This document shows, piece after piece, positions 1-10,429 of a stretch of DNA of 64,000 nt. This DNA comes from Diphasiastrum complanatum (Eukaryota > Streptophyta > Lycopodiopsida > Lycopodiales > Lycopodiaceae): NCBI GenBank assembly GCA_029204225.1, contig CM055113.1, forward strand, positions 3,177,194-3,241,193, in the 5' to 3' direction. Position 1 is the stretch's first letter, and the number at the start of each line of letters is the position of its first letter. Below the pieces are notes generated by a model, which saw only the letters and a program-made list of their open reading frames with translations, was not told where the DNA came from and made no database searches. The translations under genes and the position numbers were made by a program.

Positions 1-248
1 AAAAATGAGTGGAGAGAAAATGATGAGTGTTTTCCATATATCTCCAACTAGTTTGAACATAGATTTAAAAATTGGATCTAGATTTTTCTGTGTGAGGAAC
101 TAGATATACTTGATCTTTAAGTTTCGATCTTTTAATCCGATCTATAGATGAAGAATGTGAGGATATACGTATATTTGAGAGATTCAATACCTTATGAGAC
201 AAAAAGAGTCTGTAAGGAGAGGATAGGAATTTATTGAGAATGAAAATT

Positions 249-258
249 GGGGGGGGGG
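249..258. repeat. Poly-G tract, copy A (10 G)
   Basis: A run of 10 G beside a GC-rich segment. The equivalent runs are 21 G in copy B and 16 G in copy C, so the tract is length-unstable. Downstream G-rich clusters (259-330) could favour quadruplex formation; that is inference. Confidence 0.9.
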
Positions 259-503
259 CACTTCTGAGGGTGCGCCCATCTCTAGGTCCAGTGGGTCGTA
301 GCTCTGGCGGTGGCCGTGGAGGTGTCACCTCTTGCAGCGACCAAGAGGAAGCACTTTGTCTCGTGAGAGGATTGCATCCTTCTGCTCGTCAAGCAGTCTA
401 AGAGCAGTCGATGCATGAGGACGCGACGACAATTGGCTAACCTATCACTATTGGCAAGTCTAGCACATGCCCATATGAGTTTCATGTCGATTGATCTTTA
501 AAT

Positions 504-1746
504 ATGGGAGATAATAATGGATATTTGGTCATGAGACGAGCTCGTGAATTGACTAAATTATATCTTAGCAATTCTCTCAACGATTTGCGCCTACAGCCAC
601 GAGACGAGAAGGATCGTATCTTAGAGACATTGCATAGGGAATTTCCATGTGACCATCTAGTTAGTAATAAATTGATGAAGACAAAGCTTGGCGATCACAT
701 GTATCACTATCGTGACAAGCTCCGCCAACAATCTTGAAGGCCAAGTAGACCAGGCAAGCCAACCTCGTGTAGCAAAAGTACTTGACCTTCGCTCACGAGT
801 GAGTTTAGGAAAACCCCCCATAAATATGACAAGCATAAGGAAGTAGCAAGAGTAAAACTGAGCATGAATAGTATCAGTCATCTTGGCTCCAAGGGGAAAC
901 AATGTTTTAAAGATTATTTTGTGAGTAATTTTTAACCCTAAATATCATTGTTAAGTTCTATTCATTGCTTAAGTCAACTAAGTTATATTCATAGCTCGAT
1001 TGCTAACAAGTTTCTTTGATGTGTCTATAGAATGCGACTTGGCTAAAAGAATGGTTTGGTGCTACAAAAAAAAAACCATTTTTCATTGTAAAGTTTTGGT
1101 AATACATTTCACTTTTTGGGGATTTAGAAGGGAGCTCAATAGATGCTACCCATGAGTTAATGCAACGAAGGCGTCCCTAGTAATGATAGGCCTACCCTCT
1201 TGGAGTATTGAGGCGTAAGTGGTGGACGTACTCTCTCTTTGTTGATCCTTTTTGTGTGCATTTCTACCCAAAAAGGTAGTGTCCTTGACAGTCCATGTTG
1301 TACACCAAACCATGCTTTTAGCCATCTATGGCAGAGTTCCAACTGACGAAGAATATAAACTCTACTACAATCTTAATTTCAAGAACATGCATAGGGAATT
1401 GGAAAGTAGAGAAATCTTTCCAATAGATCAGGTAAACCCTAACTTATGACTTTTAGTTGAAACTACTCTTTTTTTTAAATAGGTTTGCACTGCATTCAAC
1501 TTTCACAAAATACATATATATCTCATTATGGGTTTTGCATTTCATTCAAATTTCTCAAAGCACTTATGATGGCATGTGTAGATTGATGAAGCGCAAGAGG
1601 AGCAAATTGATCAAGAACTTGCACACGATCATGAGGAGGGGACGGCAACAACAGTGGTGGGAACTGGCGGCAGCGGCAGGGGTGATGATGACGAGGAAGC
1701 TGTAGGCATTCGTAGAGGCGAAGCCTTCATCTCAAATGAAAACTGA
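504..1746 (+). pseudogene. Spliced relic gene, possibly En/Spm-associated (PTTA-like) transposase, copy A
   Basis: Several coding blocks with splice signals can be seen. Block 1 (504-734) starts with an ATG and is rich in charged helices; after a stop and frameshift it resumes in the original frame at about 825-920 with a stretch around KHKEVARVKL then HLGSKGKQCF, which resembles the N-R-K plus tGSKsF pattern of the plant transposase family PF03004. A GTGAGT donor lies at 921 and an AG acceptor at 1029-1030. A later block (1252-1431) ends at CAG before GTAAAC, and a 150-bp phase-0 intron leads to a last exon (1582-1746) coding an acidic tail rich in Asp/Glu/Gln with a stop at 1744-1746. The exon frame is kept in all three copies, but internal stops in the first part mark a pseudogene. 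The intron model is inference; the family call is weak. Confidence 0.4.
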
Positions 1747-1929
1747 AGCTCTAAAAAACTATAAATATTTTTTTGTAAATAGAATAGATATGCAAGCACA
1801 TTGTCATTTAGAATACGTAGCACAAAAAGCTTGAGCAATTTTGATCAATGCTAGTGCTCACCTCTTAAAAAGAGCAATAGAATCCTCTCAAAAAAAAGGG
1901 AGGTTGCATCCGATATTTTCCAACAAAAA

Positions 1930-2290
1930 AATGGGGTCTCGCGAGTGCAAATGAGCACCTGTGGGCCCAAAAATTTAGTTTTAATCCAAAATAAACATCG
2001 GCGCTGTGCGATGTTCACTAAAAACCCTACAAAAGTTTAGCAACGTTTGTGCGATGCCTACATTAGCGTCACACAAACATCGCTATATTTTTTTTGTTAA
2101 ACACCGTAAACGTCGTCGAGCGCGACGCACAAGTGTCTCCCGACGACACTGTGTATTCTGCACAGAAAACGGAGTCGAGAGTGTTTGCGACATTTTGGCA
2201 ACATTCGACTCAATAGTTTGACTCTCACGTAGATACCTATTTGCGATTCTCGCGTATTTCTACAGATTGTGTGAGAATGCGAGTAAATAT
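1930..2290. repeat. GC-rich CpG-dense block, possible DNA-transposon subterminal region, copy A
   Basis: A GC-rich island in AT-rich surroundings, with many short variants of GCGACG, CATCGC and CGTCG in both orientations. Such clustered short motifs are typical of CACTA-type subterminal regions, and the block lies just downstream of the transposase-like relic. I could not define terminal inverted repeats or a 3-bp target duplication, so the assignment is tentative. Short open frames across it are not conserved enough to call coding. Confidence 0.35.
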
Positions 2291-2639
2291 AGAGCAACAT
2301 GAATGGATCCAGATTAAGTATGGGATTTCATGAGAGAGGGAATAAATCCAACACCCTTCCTAAATTTGGATCCATGAATGCCTTGATCTTCAAATTTAAT
2401 GATACACAAGCGTTGGGCAATATTGACTGCTCCATGAAGTAGGACTGTCATGTTAAAATTTGTCAACAAGAAGCAGAAGCACCAAGCTTGATTCTACTTG
2501 AAGCCTTACAAAATGCGATGAGCCACAATATCACACTACAGCTTCATTACACCACCAAGATATTTAAGATTCTATTCAAGCATTTCACAAGAGCTCTACA
2601 TATGATCAACAAAATGCCAATAACCTTTATTCATGTGCC

Positions 2640-3655
2640 CACACACATTACATAAGAACGATCACAATACTAGCTCATGAAGCAATAGTCTCCTCCTCTC
2701 CTACTATCCCTCCACAATACAAAGAATGAAAAGAGCAATGAAAGGAATGCTCTCTCTATTCCGATAATGAAAATGAATCTTCTCCTAAAGTCACATGGAG
2801 TTCTGCGGTTCTGAGCAATTTAAGTTTCAGTTCCCACAACTTTGGAGAAGCAAATGCATTGCCAAATATTGTCGCATTACATGCAAACATGTTCTTTGTT
2901 TCTATGTCCTTTCTGTTAAGAGGTGATTGTCTCCATTCATGGGTTTCAACTCAAAGATCATCATCAAGCATGGAAGAAGCACAAGGAATTGGTGGCAAAT
3001 TGGTGGAATGCTCTTCAAAGGAGTTGGCAAGTGATTTTTACCAAAGAAATCTTATCATGGACATGGTGACATTGCTACTATTGAGGATCCCTTGGCTGGT
3101 CTTCACTTCACATGCATACCAAAGGATCCATTCAACAAGTTTCACAAGCTCCTTAGTTGATCCAATACCTTACCAAGCTAGTTTTTGAGGAGGAATTTGG
3201 CAAAATCTAGCTTGTATACTTTGTATTTCTTGTATGAGAGTAAATCTCACACGTGTGGAGTATGTTCCCATGTGTGGAAAATAGTCAAAAGTAATTTAGT
3301 CACTCTTGAGTTAGGGGTACTTGAAGTTTTAGAGGCATCTATCCAACAATTCACACACATTACATAAAAAAGATCACAATACTTGCTCATGTAGCAATAG
3401 TCTCCTCCTCTCCTACTATCCCTCCGCAATACAAAAAATGAAAAGAGCAATGAAAGGAATGCTCTCTCTATTCCGATGAAAATGAATCTTCTCCTGAAGT
3501 CATGTGGAGTTATGAGGCTCTGAGCAATTTCATTGTTTCCACGACTTTGGAGAAGCAAACGCATTGCCAAATATTGTCGAAGTTTTCGAAAATGTGTTCT
3601 TTGTTTCTATGCCCTTTCTGTTTAGAGGTGATTGTCTCCATTCATGGCTGCAACA
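2640..3655. repeat. Direct repeat of about 300 bp, two diverged arms, copy A
   Basis: The arms are about 2640-2945 and 3355-3655. Both begin with a CACACACATTACATAA stretch and run through matching text on bipurine, 'TCTCCTCCTCTCC' and 'GGTGATTGTCTCC' landmarks with many substitutions. They are separated by about 410 bp that hold a palindromic CACACGTGTG at 3248-3257. The arrangement could be an old pair of LTR-like arms or a local duplication. No coding function is supported; open frames over the arms are not conserved between arms. Confidence 0.7.
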
Positions 3656-3659
3656 GATT

Positions 3660-5290
3660 TTTATATATGGGTAGAGATTTACGGACTTGGACTAGGATGC
3701 TTCGAACATCAAATGCTGCATCTCCTCATTTAGCCTGCACATGCTAGCCTTCACTTGAGGTGAATGCCTCAATTTTTTCTCTTCTAAAGTTGAAATCATA
3801 CTTCTTCTAAAGTTATGTGAAATTTTGAGCATAAGTTTATGTTATAGCTTCCAATAAAAAAAATACCAAGGCCTTGTATGAACTAGATCTAGAACTTCTA
3901 ACTTTCAAACTTTTGTTAAATACCATGAAATGGAAGTCAAATATTGAAATCTACTACTAGAAAAAAAAATTTGTTGTTTATTTTTTAACATTGCAATTGT
4001 TGATTTACTTCCATAGATTGCAAACATTGCTAGCACCACTAAGATGCTTGGACTTTTAGTCGCAATTATTGTCAACTCTGTATACTTATTGCCAAGGTCT
4101 CTTTACACGCCAATTGAGATTGTAAATGAATTTTTTCTTTGGTTATGTAGGTACTAACAGGAATGTCGTAGATTGGATTGGTGGAATGCCAAATGTTTGG
4201 TCTCGGAAACTGGCTGTATTTATAAGTGTGGGTGGAGGTTTTTGAGAGCATGATGGGTGAAGTAGAGGGCATAGACGTGACTAAAAAAATTGTAATCATG
4301 TCTCCGAAATAATTTGTGGTGGAGTTGAAAGGCTCTCATGAGAGTCATGAGCTACGATGGACCAACAAATCTATCACGAAGCGGTCTACGACAACAAGCT
4401 CCACATTCATAGTGGACATCAACATGCAATCCAGGCAAGTGATGTAGATACTTGTGAATTCGGATTTGGATTTATATTTTTCCAAAACGATGTGTAAACG
4501 ATTATGCAAATGCCATCTCAGGGCAATGAAAGCCTATAACAAGCTTTCATTTCCACAACAAAAACTTGTCAACTTATTAGATCCAAAGTTCGCCAGTCTC
4601 CTCACCTTGGATTTGCCCCCGTTTTGATCAACTTTCATTCAAAATTTGCCCCAAGAGAGAGGTGTGTGTGATAGTTCCCCTCCACTTATAAAATCAGCTG
4701 ATCGGACTTAGAGTAGAGTTCTTCGGACAAAAAGCCTTTCCAACACTTTGCTTTCCATCTGCTAGGATTATGGCTCGATCCAACTTGTTGCCAATCTCTG
4801 AAGAGGACCCTAGTATTTCCCCTTTGAGGAAAAACACAACTGATACTGGATATCACCCATGCTCAGTGAGTTTTCAGTTTCGAAGGTGGCCGTCCCAAAA
4901 TGAAGACCAACTGCTCCATAGAAGATCTCCCTTGAAATTGCCCTTTCCAATTGTGACTTCCTGCTTGCGTCTAGTGGGCGTTGTCGCAAATGAAACCAAC
5001 CCAAGAAATAGGCTAGCCATCCATCCTTTGCAAACATTGAGTCGTTTTGTTGCCGTTCACGTGCGAGTACTTGAACTACAAATCCGCCCCACAGATTCTG
5101 TAGTCCTCTTTGTTTGATGGTATCAGCCTTCAAAAGAAAGGTTCCTTCTCGAGCCATCAGCTCCTTGCATCACAAGCAATCATGCAAACCAGACAAAGCA
5201 CGAGTACTAAGACTCACCACGAATACATACAAGTAAGACACTCAGGCAGGTTTACTAACAAGTAACAAAGACAAGGTCCCCCTTTGAGAT
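3660..5290. other. Non-coding unit segment, copy A
   Basis: No gene is supported. A plus-strand open frame at 4770-5117 looks tempting, but copy B has a TGA at its fourth codon and both B and C carry a 1-bp length difference inside it, so the frame is not conserved. The minus-strand frame at 4810-5157 also breaks in copy B. This segment lies downstream, in the minus direction, of the primer-binding site at 5838, so it may be the degraded interior of that element. Confidence 0.5.
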
Positions 5291-5359
5291 GGTCCTGCCA
5301 ACGGACCTTTGCCTGGCCACGCCCATACAAATCGATCACAGAAAGAGCCCACATAGGAC

Positions 5360-5775
5360 ACCCCGCCAACTATCTGTGCTTTCACCATTAAGCAGCACAT
5401 TGCCTCAGTCACGCCCCACCACTTTTTGGTCGATAGCCCTTATAGCTAAACGATCGGCAGCTATCCCGCACCGGCAGCTAACCACCCGTGCTTTACACCC
5501 AAATTCGAGCAGCATCTATGTATCAATGGTTAGCCCGTACAGTTCGAATATGTCACCCCGCACCCCACAAGACACAGACCGTGCTTACACCAACCTAATG
5601 GCAGCACACTGCCTCATCTGTCCTATGCGCAGATAGCGCCAGGCCCGAACCGCGAGAACTGACCGTGCTTACACCTCAAGGGCAGCACTTTGACTCATCA
5701 AGTCCCCCATTCTGTTGACCACAGACCGTGGACGCACCCTTGCTTACACTGTGGGCAGCACCTTGCACAACAGTT
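5360..5775. repeat. GC-rich modular leader repeats, copy A
   Basis: Four to five degenerate modules of about 80-120 bp share a core of GACCGTGCTTACACC followed after about 10 bases by GCAGCAC and TCA-rich text (around 5367, 5488, 5578, 5660 and 5735). They sit just inside a minus-strand primer-binding site, where an LTR retrotransposon leader would be. Functional meaning is unknown. Confidence 0.65.
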
Positions 5776-5837
5776 GTCTTGATGAACCCCAAACCGTGGC
5801 CATTTCCGTGAGATCCGCATAGCTAACCGGCCGGTCG

Positions 5838-5849
5838 GCTCTGATACCA
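5838..5849 (-). promoter_or_regulatory. Primer-binding site, initiator-Met tRNA type, copy A
   Basis: The minus strand reads TGGTATCAGAGC, the sequence complementary to the 3' end of plant initiator methionine tRNA. It follows a minus-strand LTR-like end (CA) after a 2-base spacer. It marks an old LTR retrotransposon on the minus strand. Confidence 0.75.
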
Positions 5850-5851
5850 CA

Positions 5852-6640
5852 TGTAGTGCAGGCATCCCAAAGGGAGCTAGGAACCACGACTTAGCTTCCT
5901 AGCCTTCAACTCTTGCCATCCAAACCCACTTGACATACAAGCAGCCAACTCGCCAACAACGATCAGACTTAACCAACTTGAAGTTCCAAAAACCAACATT
6001 GAGATCCAACATGGTGCCATGCCAGATCGGGGGTCCCAATGTGGGTGACTTCCCTCCAAGCAAGCCGCCCGACATACATCAAACTTAACCAACTCGAAGC
6101 TTCGTTACAAACGAGTAACATCCATTCCAAGCAAGCAGTCTGACTTACATCAGACTTAACCAACTGAAAGCTTTGTCACGAGCGTTGGAAGCCAACCTGG
6201 CGCCACGCTAGACTGGACAGCCATAAGAACTTGGCGTCGGCTGGATTCTAGTCAAAGTGGCACTTGGAGCGGTGCCGGCACCGTTGGCGCCGGGAGCAGC
6301 ATGGGCGCTGCTGGCGCTGGGGACATAGCTGGCGCCAGTGGCGCCGGAAGTAAAGCTTGTAAAGGTAGCTTTATAACATCCATGGTAGAGATGAACATCG
6401 CACTATTCATAACCCTAGTTTCTAGGGTAATACTACATTAGTTCTTTCCAAGTGTTGGGTAGATATCTAGGGTCTTGCGTGGTATCAGCCTGGTATTAAA
6501 GAGCATACCATTTTGGTTATATACTTTTTCAATACCTAGAAAAGGTGCATATCCTTGTGTATTGTCTTTGAAACCTGGCTAGAGTGGTCTAGGCTCGAGC
6601 AATACTAGGGATACACCATAACCTGATCAAATTTGTCCCC
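5852..6640 (-). mobile_element. LTR-like segment of an old minus-strand retrotransposon, copy A
   Basis: It starts TGTAGTGCAGG next to the primer site. Inside are an approximately 90-bp degenerate repeat around CAGACTTAACCAACT (about 5955, 6080, 6145), a GC-rich cluster of GGCGCC-type sites (about 6195-6355), and a minus-strand TATAAAG near 6365-6375. The far LTR end is not defined; the end given is where copy B resumes. No partner LTR is in the window. Confidence 0.45.
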
Positions 6641-6644
6641 TTTA

Positions 6645-8127
6645 TCCTATGCCACCGGTGTATCAAATCAGGATATTAAAATTTATTAATATAAGCATTA
6701 AATAAGACATTATCGAGATGCAATTTTCATTGATTATGGTAGTCTTACACTGTACGCATGCCCATCAATCCTTCCAAAAATGGAGTTTTTGGATGCATTT
6801 GCAAACGCTTTTTCGCCTTTCACCTTTCAATTGTGGCGTCATCTATCACGTATTGCTACTTGCTATGTTCTCCATTGGCACTCCATCTACTCCATCCTCC
6901 ATTCGCGCACTCTCCATTCTCCTTTGCTAGTTCTTGCATTCTTGTTTCTTGCATCTTTTGTGCTCTCCATGTTGTATCTCCATCCTCATTTATGGTCTGT
7001 TGGTTCTAGCATTTTGGCATTCTGGCGCTCTCACTCATCTCCATTCTGACGCTCTCATTTATCTCCATTTGCCATTCTAGCTACTGGTGTCAATGCTGCT
7101 GGCTATTGCGCTCATCTTTGCTAGCTATTACGCTTATCTTTGTTGGATTCCAAAATGATGCAACCTCGGTAATAGGGTCGGAAATCGTCCAGAATGTTGT
7201 AGTGATAGATAGAGATTAACAGAACTCTTGACAAGTCAAGACCAGTAAGTCATGACCAAAACTTTTAAAACCCTTTATTCATAAAATCAACAAAGAAAAC
7301 ATAGCTGAAAAGTTTATAGTACTAATAAAGCACCGTAAAGCAAAACCTATTTTAAAACATCCACTATCACCATCCCACCACACAAAACTGTGCAAGTTAG
7401 CATAGTGAGGAAGACGTGCCAATGCTGAATGTCAGTTGTTATCCATGTACAAAATAAGTTTACTTAACTAATCAACATGCAATGTAAATGAAATTTCATA
7501 GTCCAATCTTCCCTTACTGAAAAATGCTTATAGCGATAGGCCGAACAATATCATTACTGTATCAGGGCGAGTGCATGTTGATCAGTGTAATGGTTTTGGT
7601 CCTTATCTTTTGATTTAATTAATCATTATGCATTTGAAAATAAACTGTATAAACTATGTAACATATCGTAAACAAATAAGTAGCTTCGACCGGTACATGA
7701 AGTGTGGGGCAAATCCATGTCATACCAATACTCGTACTTGTCATAGAGCAAACAAGTAATGTACGGTTCTCGTAACTACTTGAGCATATCCGCTTTCTAA
7801 GAGTTTGCAAGCTATCTTATCGTTTTACTTATCTTAAACCTTAATTGTGTCTTAAAAAAACAGTATAACACAATATCTGCATGCATAAATGATAGAGTTC
7901 GTAACCACTCATTCATACTAGGATTAGGGCAGATCCATGACGTTCCAATCCCGATGAATGTAGAAGCTCTTTCCACAAATCCATGTACTTCTAAGAATTT
8001 TTTTAAAATTAGGTTAAATCCCTTAATAAACTAAGAACATCATTATCATCTTTGAGGGTTACAATAGTACCTACGATAAGCAATGATTCTATATGTCAAG
8101 GCAATGCTTGATTGAGCAAAGGACATG
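6645..8127. other. Non-coding pyrimidine-rich segment, copy A
   Basis: Between 6770 and 7140 the text is built of degenerate CTCCATT, GCGCTC and CATTCTGGC modules. From 7150 to 8127 nothing is recognisable as a gene. Open frames here are explained by the pyrimidine repeats. Copy B has a 35-bp shorter version near 7280. Confidence 0.6.
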
Positions 8128-8478
8128 TTAAAACCGGTGATCACAAGGAAAGACAAGCAAGAGCCTATACGTGGAGACAATAATCACTGCATTAAACTCA
8201 CTAGACAATGCTATCTTGACATCTCTTATGCCACTAAGATCATTTCTTGTAACAAGAATATCGACATATAGAACCATAATAATGACCTTACCATCATTAA
8301 ATTTGACATACAATGAAGACACATAAGAGCTTATCACAAATCCAATAGAGTTGAGATAGATATGCAACCTAAAGTACCAAGCTCTAGGTGCTTGCTTGAG
8401 TCGATAGAGACTCTTCTTCAAGAGGCACACTTTGAAATTGATTGCATCTAGGCTTAACATCCACCCGTGTGGGATCAA
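8128..8478 (-). pseudogene. Copia reverse transcriptase fragment, copy A
   Basis: A 116-codon minus-strand frame covers the middle of a Ty1/copia reverse transcriptase: VCLLKKSLYRLKQAPRAWY, then a stretch ending in SLYVKFNDGK and VLYVDILVTRND. The family motif is YVDD; here the second Asp is Ile (YVDI), which removes a metal-binding residue. The fragment lacks integrase, the RT start and RNase H, so it is a dead remnant. It faces away from the plus-strand Copia mosaic that follows. Confidence 0.85.
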
Positions 8479-8611
8479 GTTATGTACATAAAATCATGAA
8501 TCCAAAGCTAGAATTTTGACAATTTTAACACTTTGACCTATGAAAAAACGAGCAGCCAACTTCTTTTTAATAATTTATGTCGGTTTTGCATAGTCGGAGA
8601 CATTAATGCTA

Positions 8612-9160
8612 GCAATCTTGATGGCAAAATTTTCCATGTGGAAATTTAAATAGCAAAATATGGTGGTGATGATGGATTCTTGAAATTTGGCTATTGGTCA
8701 AGAAGTGAGATAAAGCAATAATGAGAATGGATTTACCAAGAAGGTAAATCGATTTTGATAAAAGAGCTTGAAAGGCATTGTGCCTTATCAACACGTTGAT
8801 AGATGATAACTTAATACCGTACATTAGTGTTGCCACCTCACCAATTCAAGCATGGAGAACATTGCATTCCATGTTCCAATTTACACCGTCAATACAAATA
8901 TTGCTCTTGAAGCAAAGGTTTCACACGATGAAAATGAGTGAAGTTCAGACCATGATGATATACTTGACAGGATTAAGAAGGTACATGATTAACTATGTAA
9001 TCCAAGAAATCATTGACCATGTGGATATAGAGAGTCTACACTCAATGGATTATTAGCATCTTATGAGAACTTGGTGACCACACTATTGGTGTGGGAAAGT
9101 ACACTCTCTTTTGATGAAAATTTTGAAATTCTCTTACAAGAGAAGTTAAGATTATACATT
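8612..9160 (+). pseudogene. Copia gag remnant of the mosaic element, copy A
   Basis: Across frames and stops, the reading starts with a gag-type WKFK region near 8630. It passes an in-frame TGA just before CLINTLIDDNLIPYI, continues through a PIQAWRTLHSMF segment typical of the Copia gag core (UBN2 type), and then reaches NGLLASYENLVTTLL near 9045-9090. At least three stops and one frameshift break it. The zinc-knuckle region downstream (about 9330-9380) is degenerate. Confidence 0.7.
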
Positions 9161-9469
9161 TACAATGAAGTCTTTCTCAAAAAGTGGAGAAAACAAGCCA
9201 GCCACTAACTATATAATAAGGTTAATGGACAAAGAAATGGAAATGGTTCCCATGTCAGAGGAAAGGTCATTGTCGTGTGTCAAACCGAGTCAAATAGCCA
9301 TAGTAATGAAACTAGAGCTAGAATCAAGAGAAACACAATGCATTCATGTTGATATAGCCATAAAACACAAATCACAAATAAAGCTCCATGGAATCATCAA
9401 TTAGAATTGAAGGGCACATGACCAGTCTCATTGGCTGTTTTGAGGCCTATACACCTTACAGTACCTAGA

Positions 9470-10151
9470 AATATATTCACCTTGGCAACAATAGCACACA
9501 AGCTATTAAAGGTGAAGGTACTGTAAGCTTAAGCTTTGCAAATGATCAGTCTAAGATACTTTCTAAAGTCCTGTATGTACCAAATTTATCTACGAATCCG
9601 CTCTCTGTAAGCAGAATCACAGATCTAGGACATAGAGTAGAATTTAAATTTGATCAGTGCAAAGTAGTTAATAGGACATGCAAGATCCTAGCACTCAGAA
9701 AGAGACATGGATACTTGTATAAATTAAGTCATTTTTTTTCTGCCTCTAGTCAGGCGCTCAGTACTTCTATTCATGCAAATAAAAAATTACTTTGGCATTA
9801 TAGACATGGTCACTTGAATCATGCTGCTGTACAACAAATGTCTAGACAATCTATTGTTCTTGAACTCGACTATCTTCGTGATAAAGTTGAGTTACCTATC
9901 TGTCAAGACTATCTAGTTGGTAAACAGACTAGAAAACCATTTAAATCAAGCCATCAACATATTGCTAGAGGATTGCTAGACGTTGTACATTCAGACATTT
10001 GTGGCTCGATGAAAAATCCTTCGCTGAAGGATGCAAAATATTTTATGGCCTTTATTGATGAATTTTCTAGAAGGACTGTGGTGTACTTCATAAAGAAGAA
10101 ATCAGAAGCCTTCAACTGCTTCAGAATCTTCAAGGAGCGTGCAGAGAAGTC
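9470..10151 (+). pseudogene. Copia protease-end, pre-integrase and integrase start of the mosaic, copy A
   Basis: One frame is open from about 9470 through 10151, although the first ATG comes only at 9715. It reads the linker NPLSVSRITDLG, then LLWHYRHGHLNH (the His-His half of the HHCC zinc site), and CQDYLVGKQTRKPF, where the second Cys of the CxxC pair is Tyr in copy A but Cys in copy B. The integrase start follows: VHSDICGSM with the first catalytic Asp, FIDEFSRRTVVYF and AFNCFRIFKERAEKS. The integrase stops there, before its second Asp and Glu, where Gypsy sequence takes over. Confidence 0.85.
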
Positions 10152-10405
10152 AATTATACCACTACCGAACGTGAAGCCTTGGCAATGGTATATGCGGTTC
10201 AGAAGTTTCGCCACTATCTTCTGGGAAAAGTTTTTGCCTTCTTCACTAATCATCAGGCACTATTATACCTCATTAACAAGACTTGCACGACAGGTTGTAT
10301 CACTAGATGGATCCTATTACTGCGAGAATTTGAGTTTAGAATCGTGGTTCACAAGGGAGTTCAATATTTTCTAGCAGATCATCTGTCGCGAATCCCTAAC
10401 CTACC
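10152..10405 (+). pseudogene. Gypsy-type RNase H inserted inside the Copia mosaic, copy A
   Basis: In a different frame from the flanking Copia parts, this reads NYTTTEREALAMVYAVQKFR, HYLLGK, TNHQALLYLIN, RWILLLREFEF and FLADHLSRIPN. That is the order of Ty3/gypsy RNase H motifs, including the TTEREALA glutamate region, the DHQAL region (Asp changed to Asn here) and the final ADxLSR. It directly follows Copia integrase and is followed after a C8 tract (10408-10415) by Copia RT. It lies in sense with both. It is a non-functional piece in a dead mosaic. Confidence 0.88.
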
Positions 10406-10429
10406 CACCCCCCCCAATATGACCTCAGG

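Noticed and set aside
3951-3969. CTACTACTAGAAAAAAAAA resembling a CACTA transposon terminus
   Set aside because: First bases deviate, copy C reads CTACTACTGG, and no inverted partner or 3-bp target duplication was found.
4770-5117. Open frame of 115 codons on the plus strand with an overlapping 115-codon frame on the minus strand
   Set aside because: Copy B has a stop at the fourth codon and B and C shift the frame inside; there is no recognisable domain, so coding is not supported.
5289-5636. A 115-codon plus-strand frame conserved in copies A and B
   Set aside because: It lies across the GC-rich leader modules and its conservation reflects the recent duplication; no family is recognised.
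6718-7049. Three overlapping plus-strand frames rich in Phe, Leu, Ser and His, resembling membrane segments
   Set aside because: All come from pyrimidine-rich CTCCATT and GCGCTC modules read in different frames; no start context or domain.
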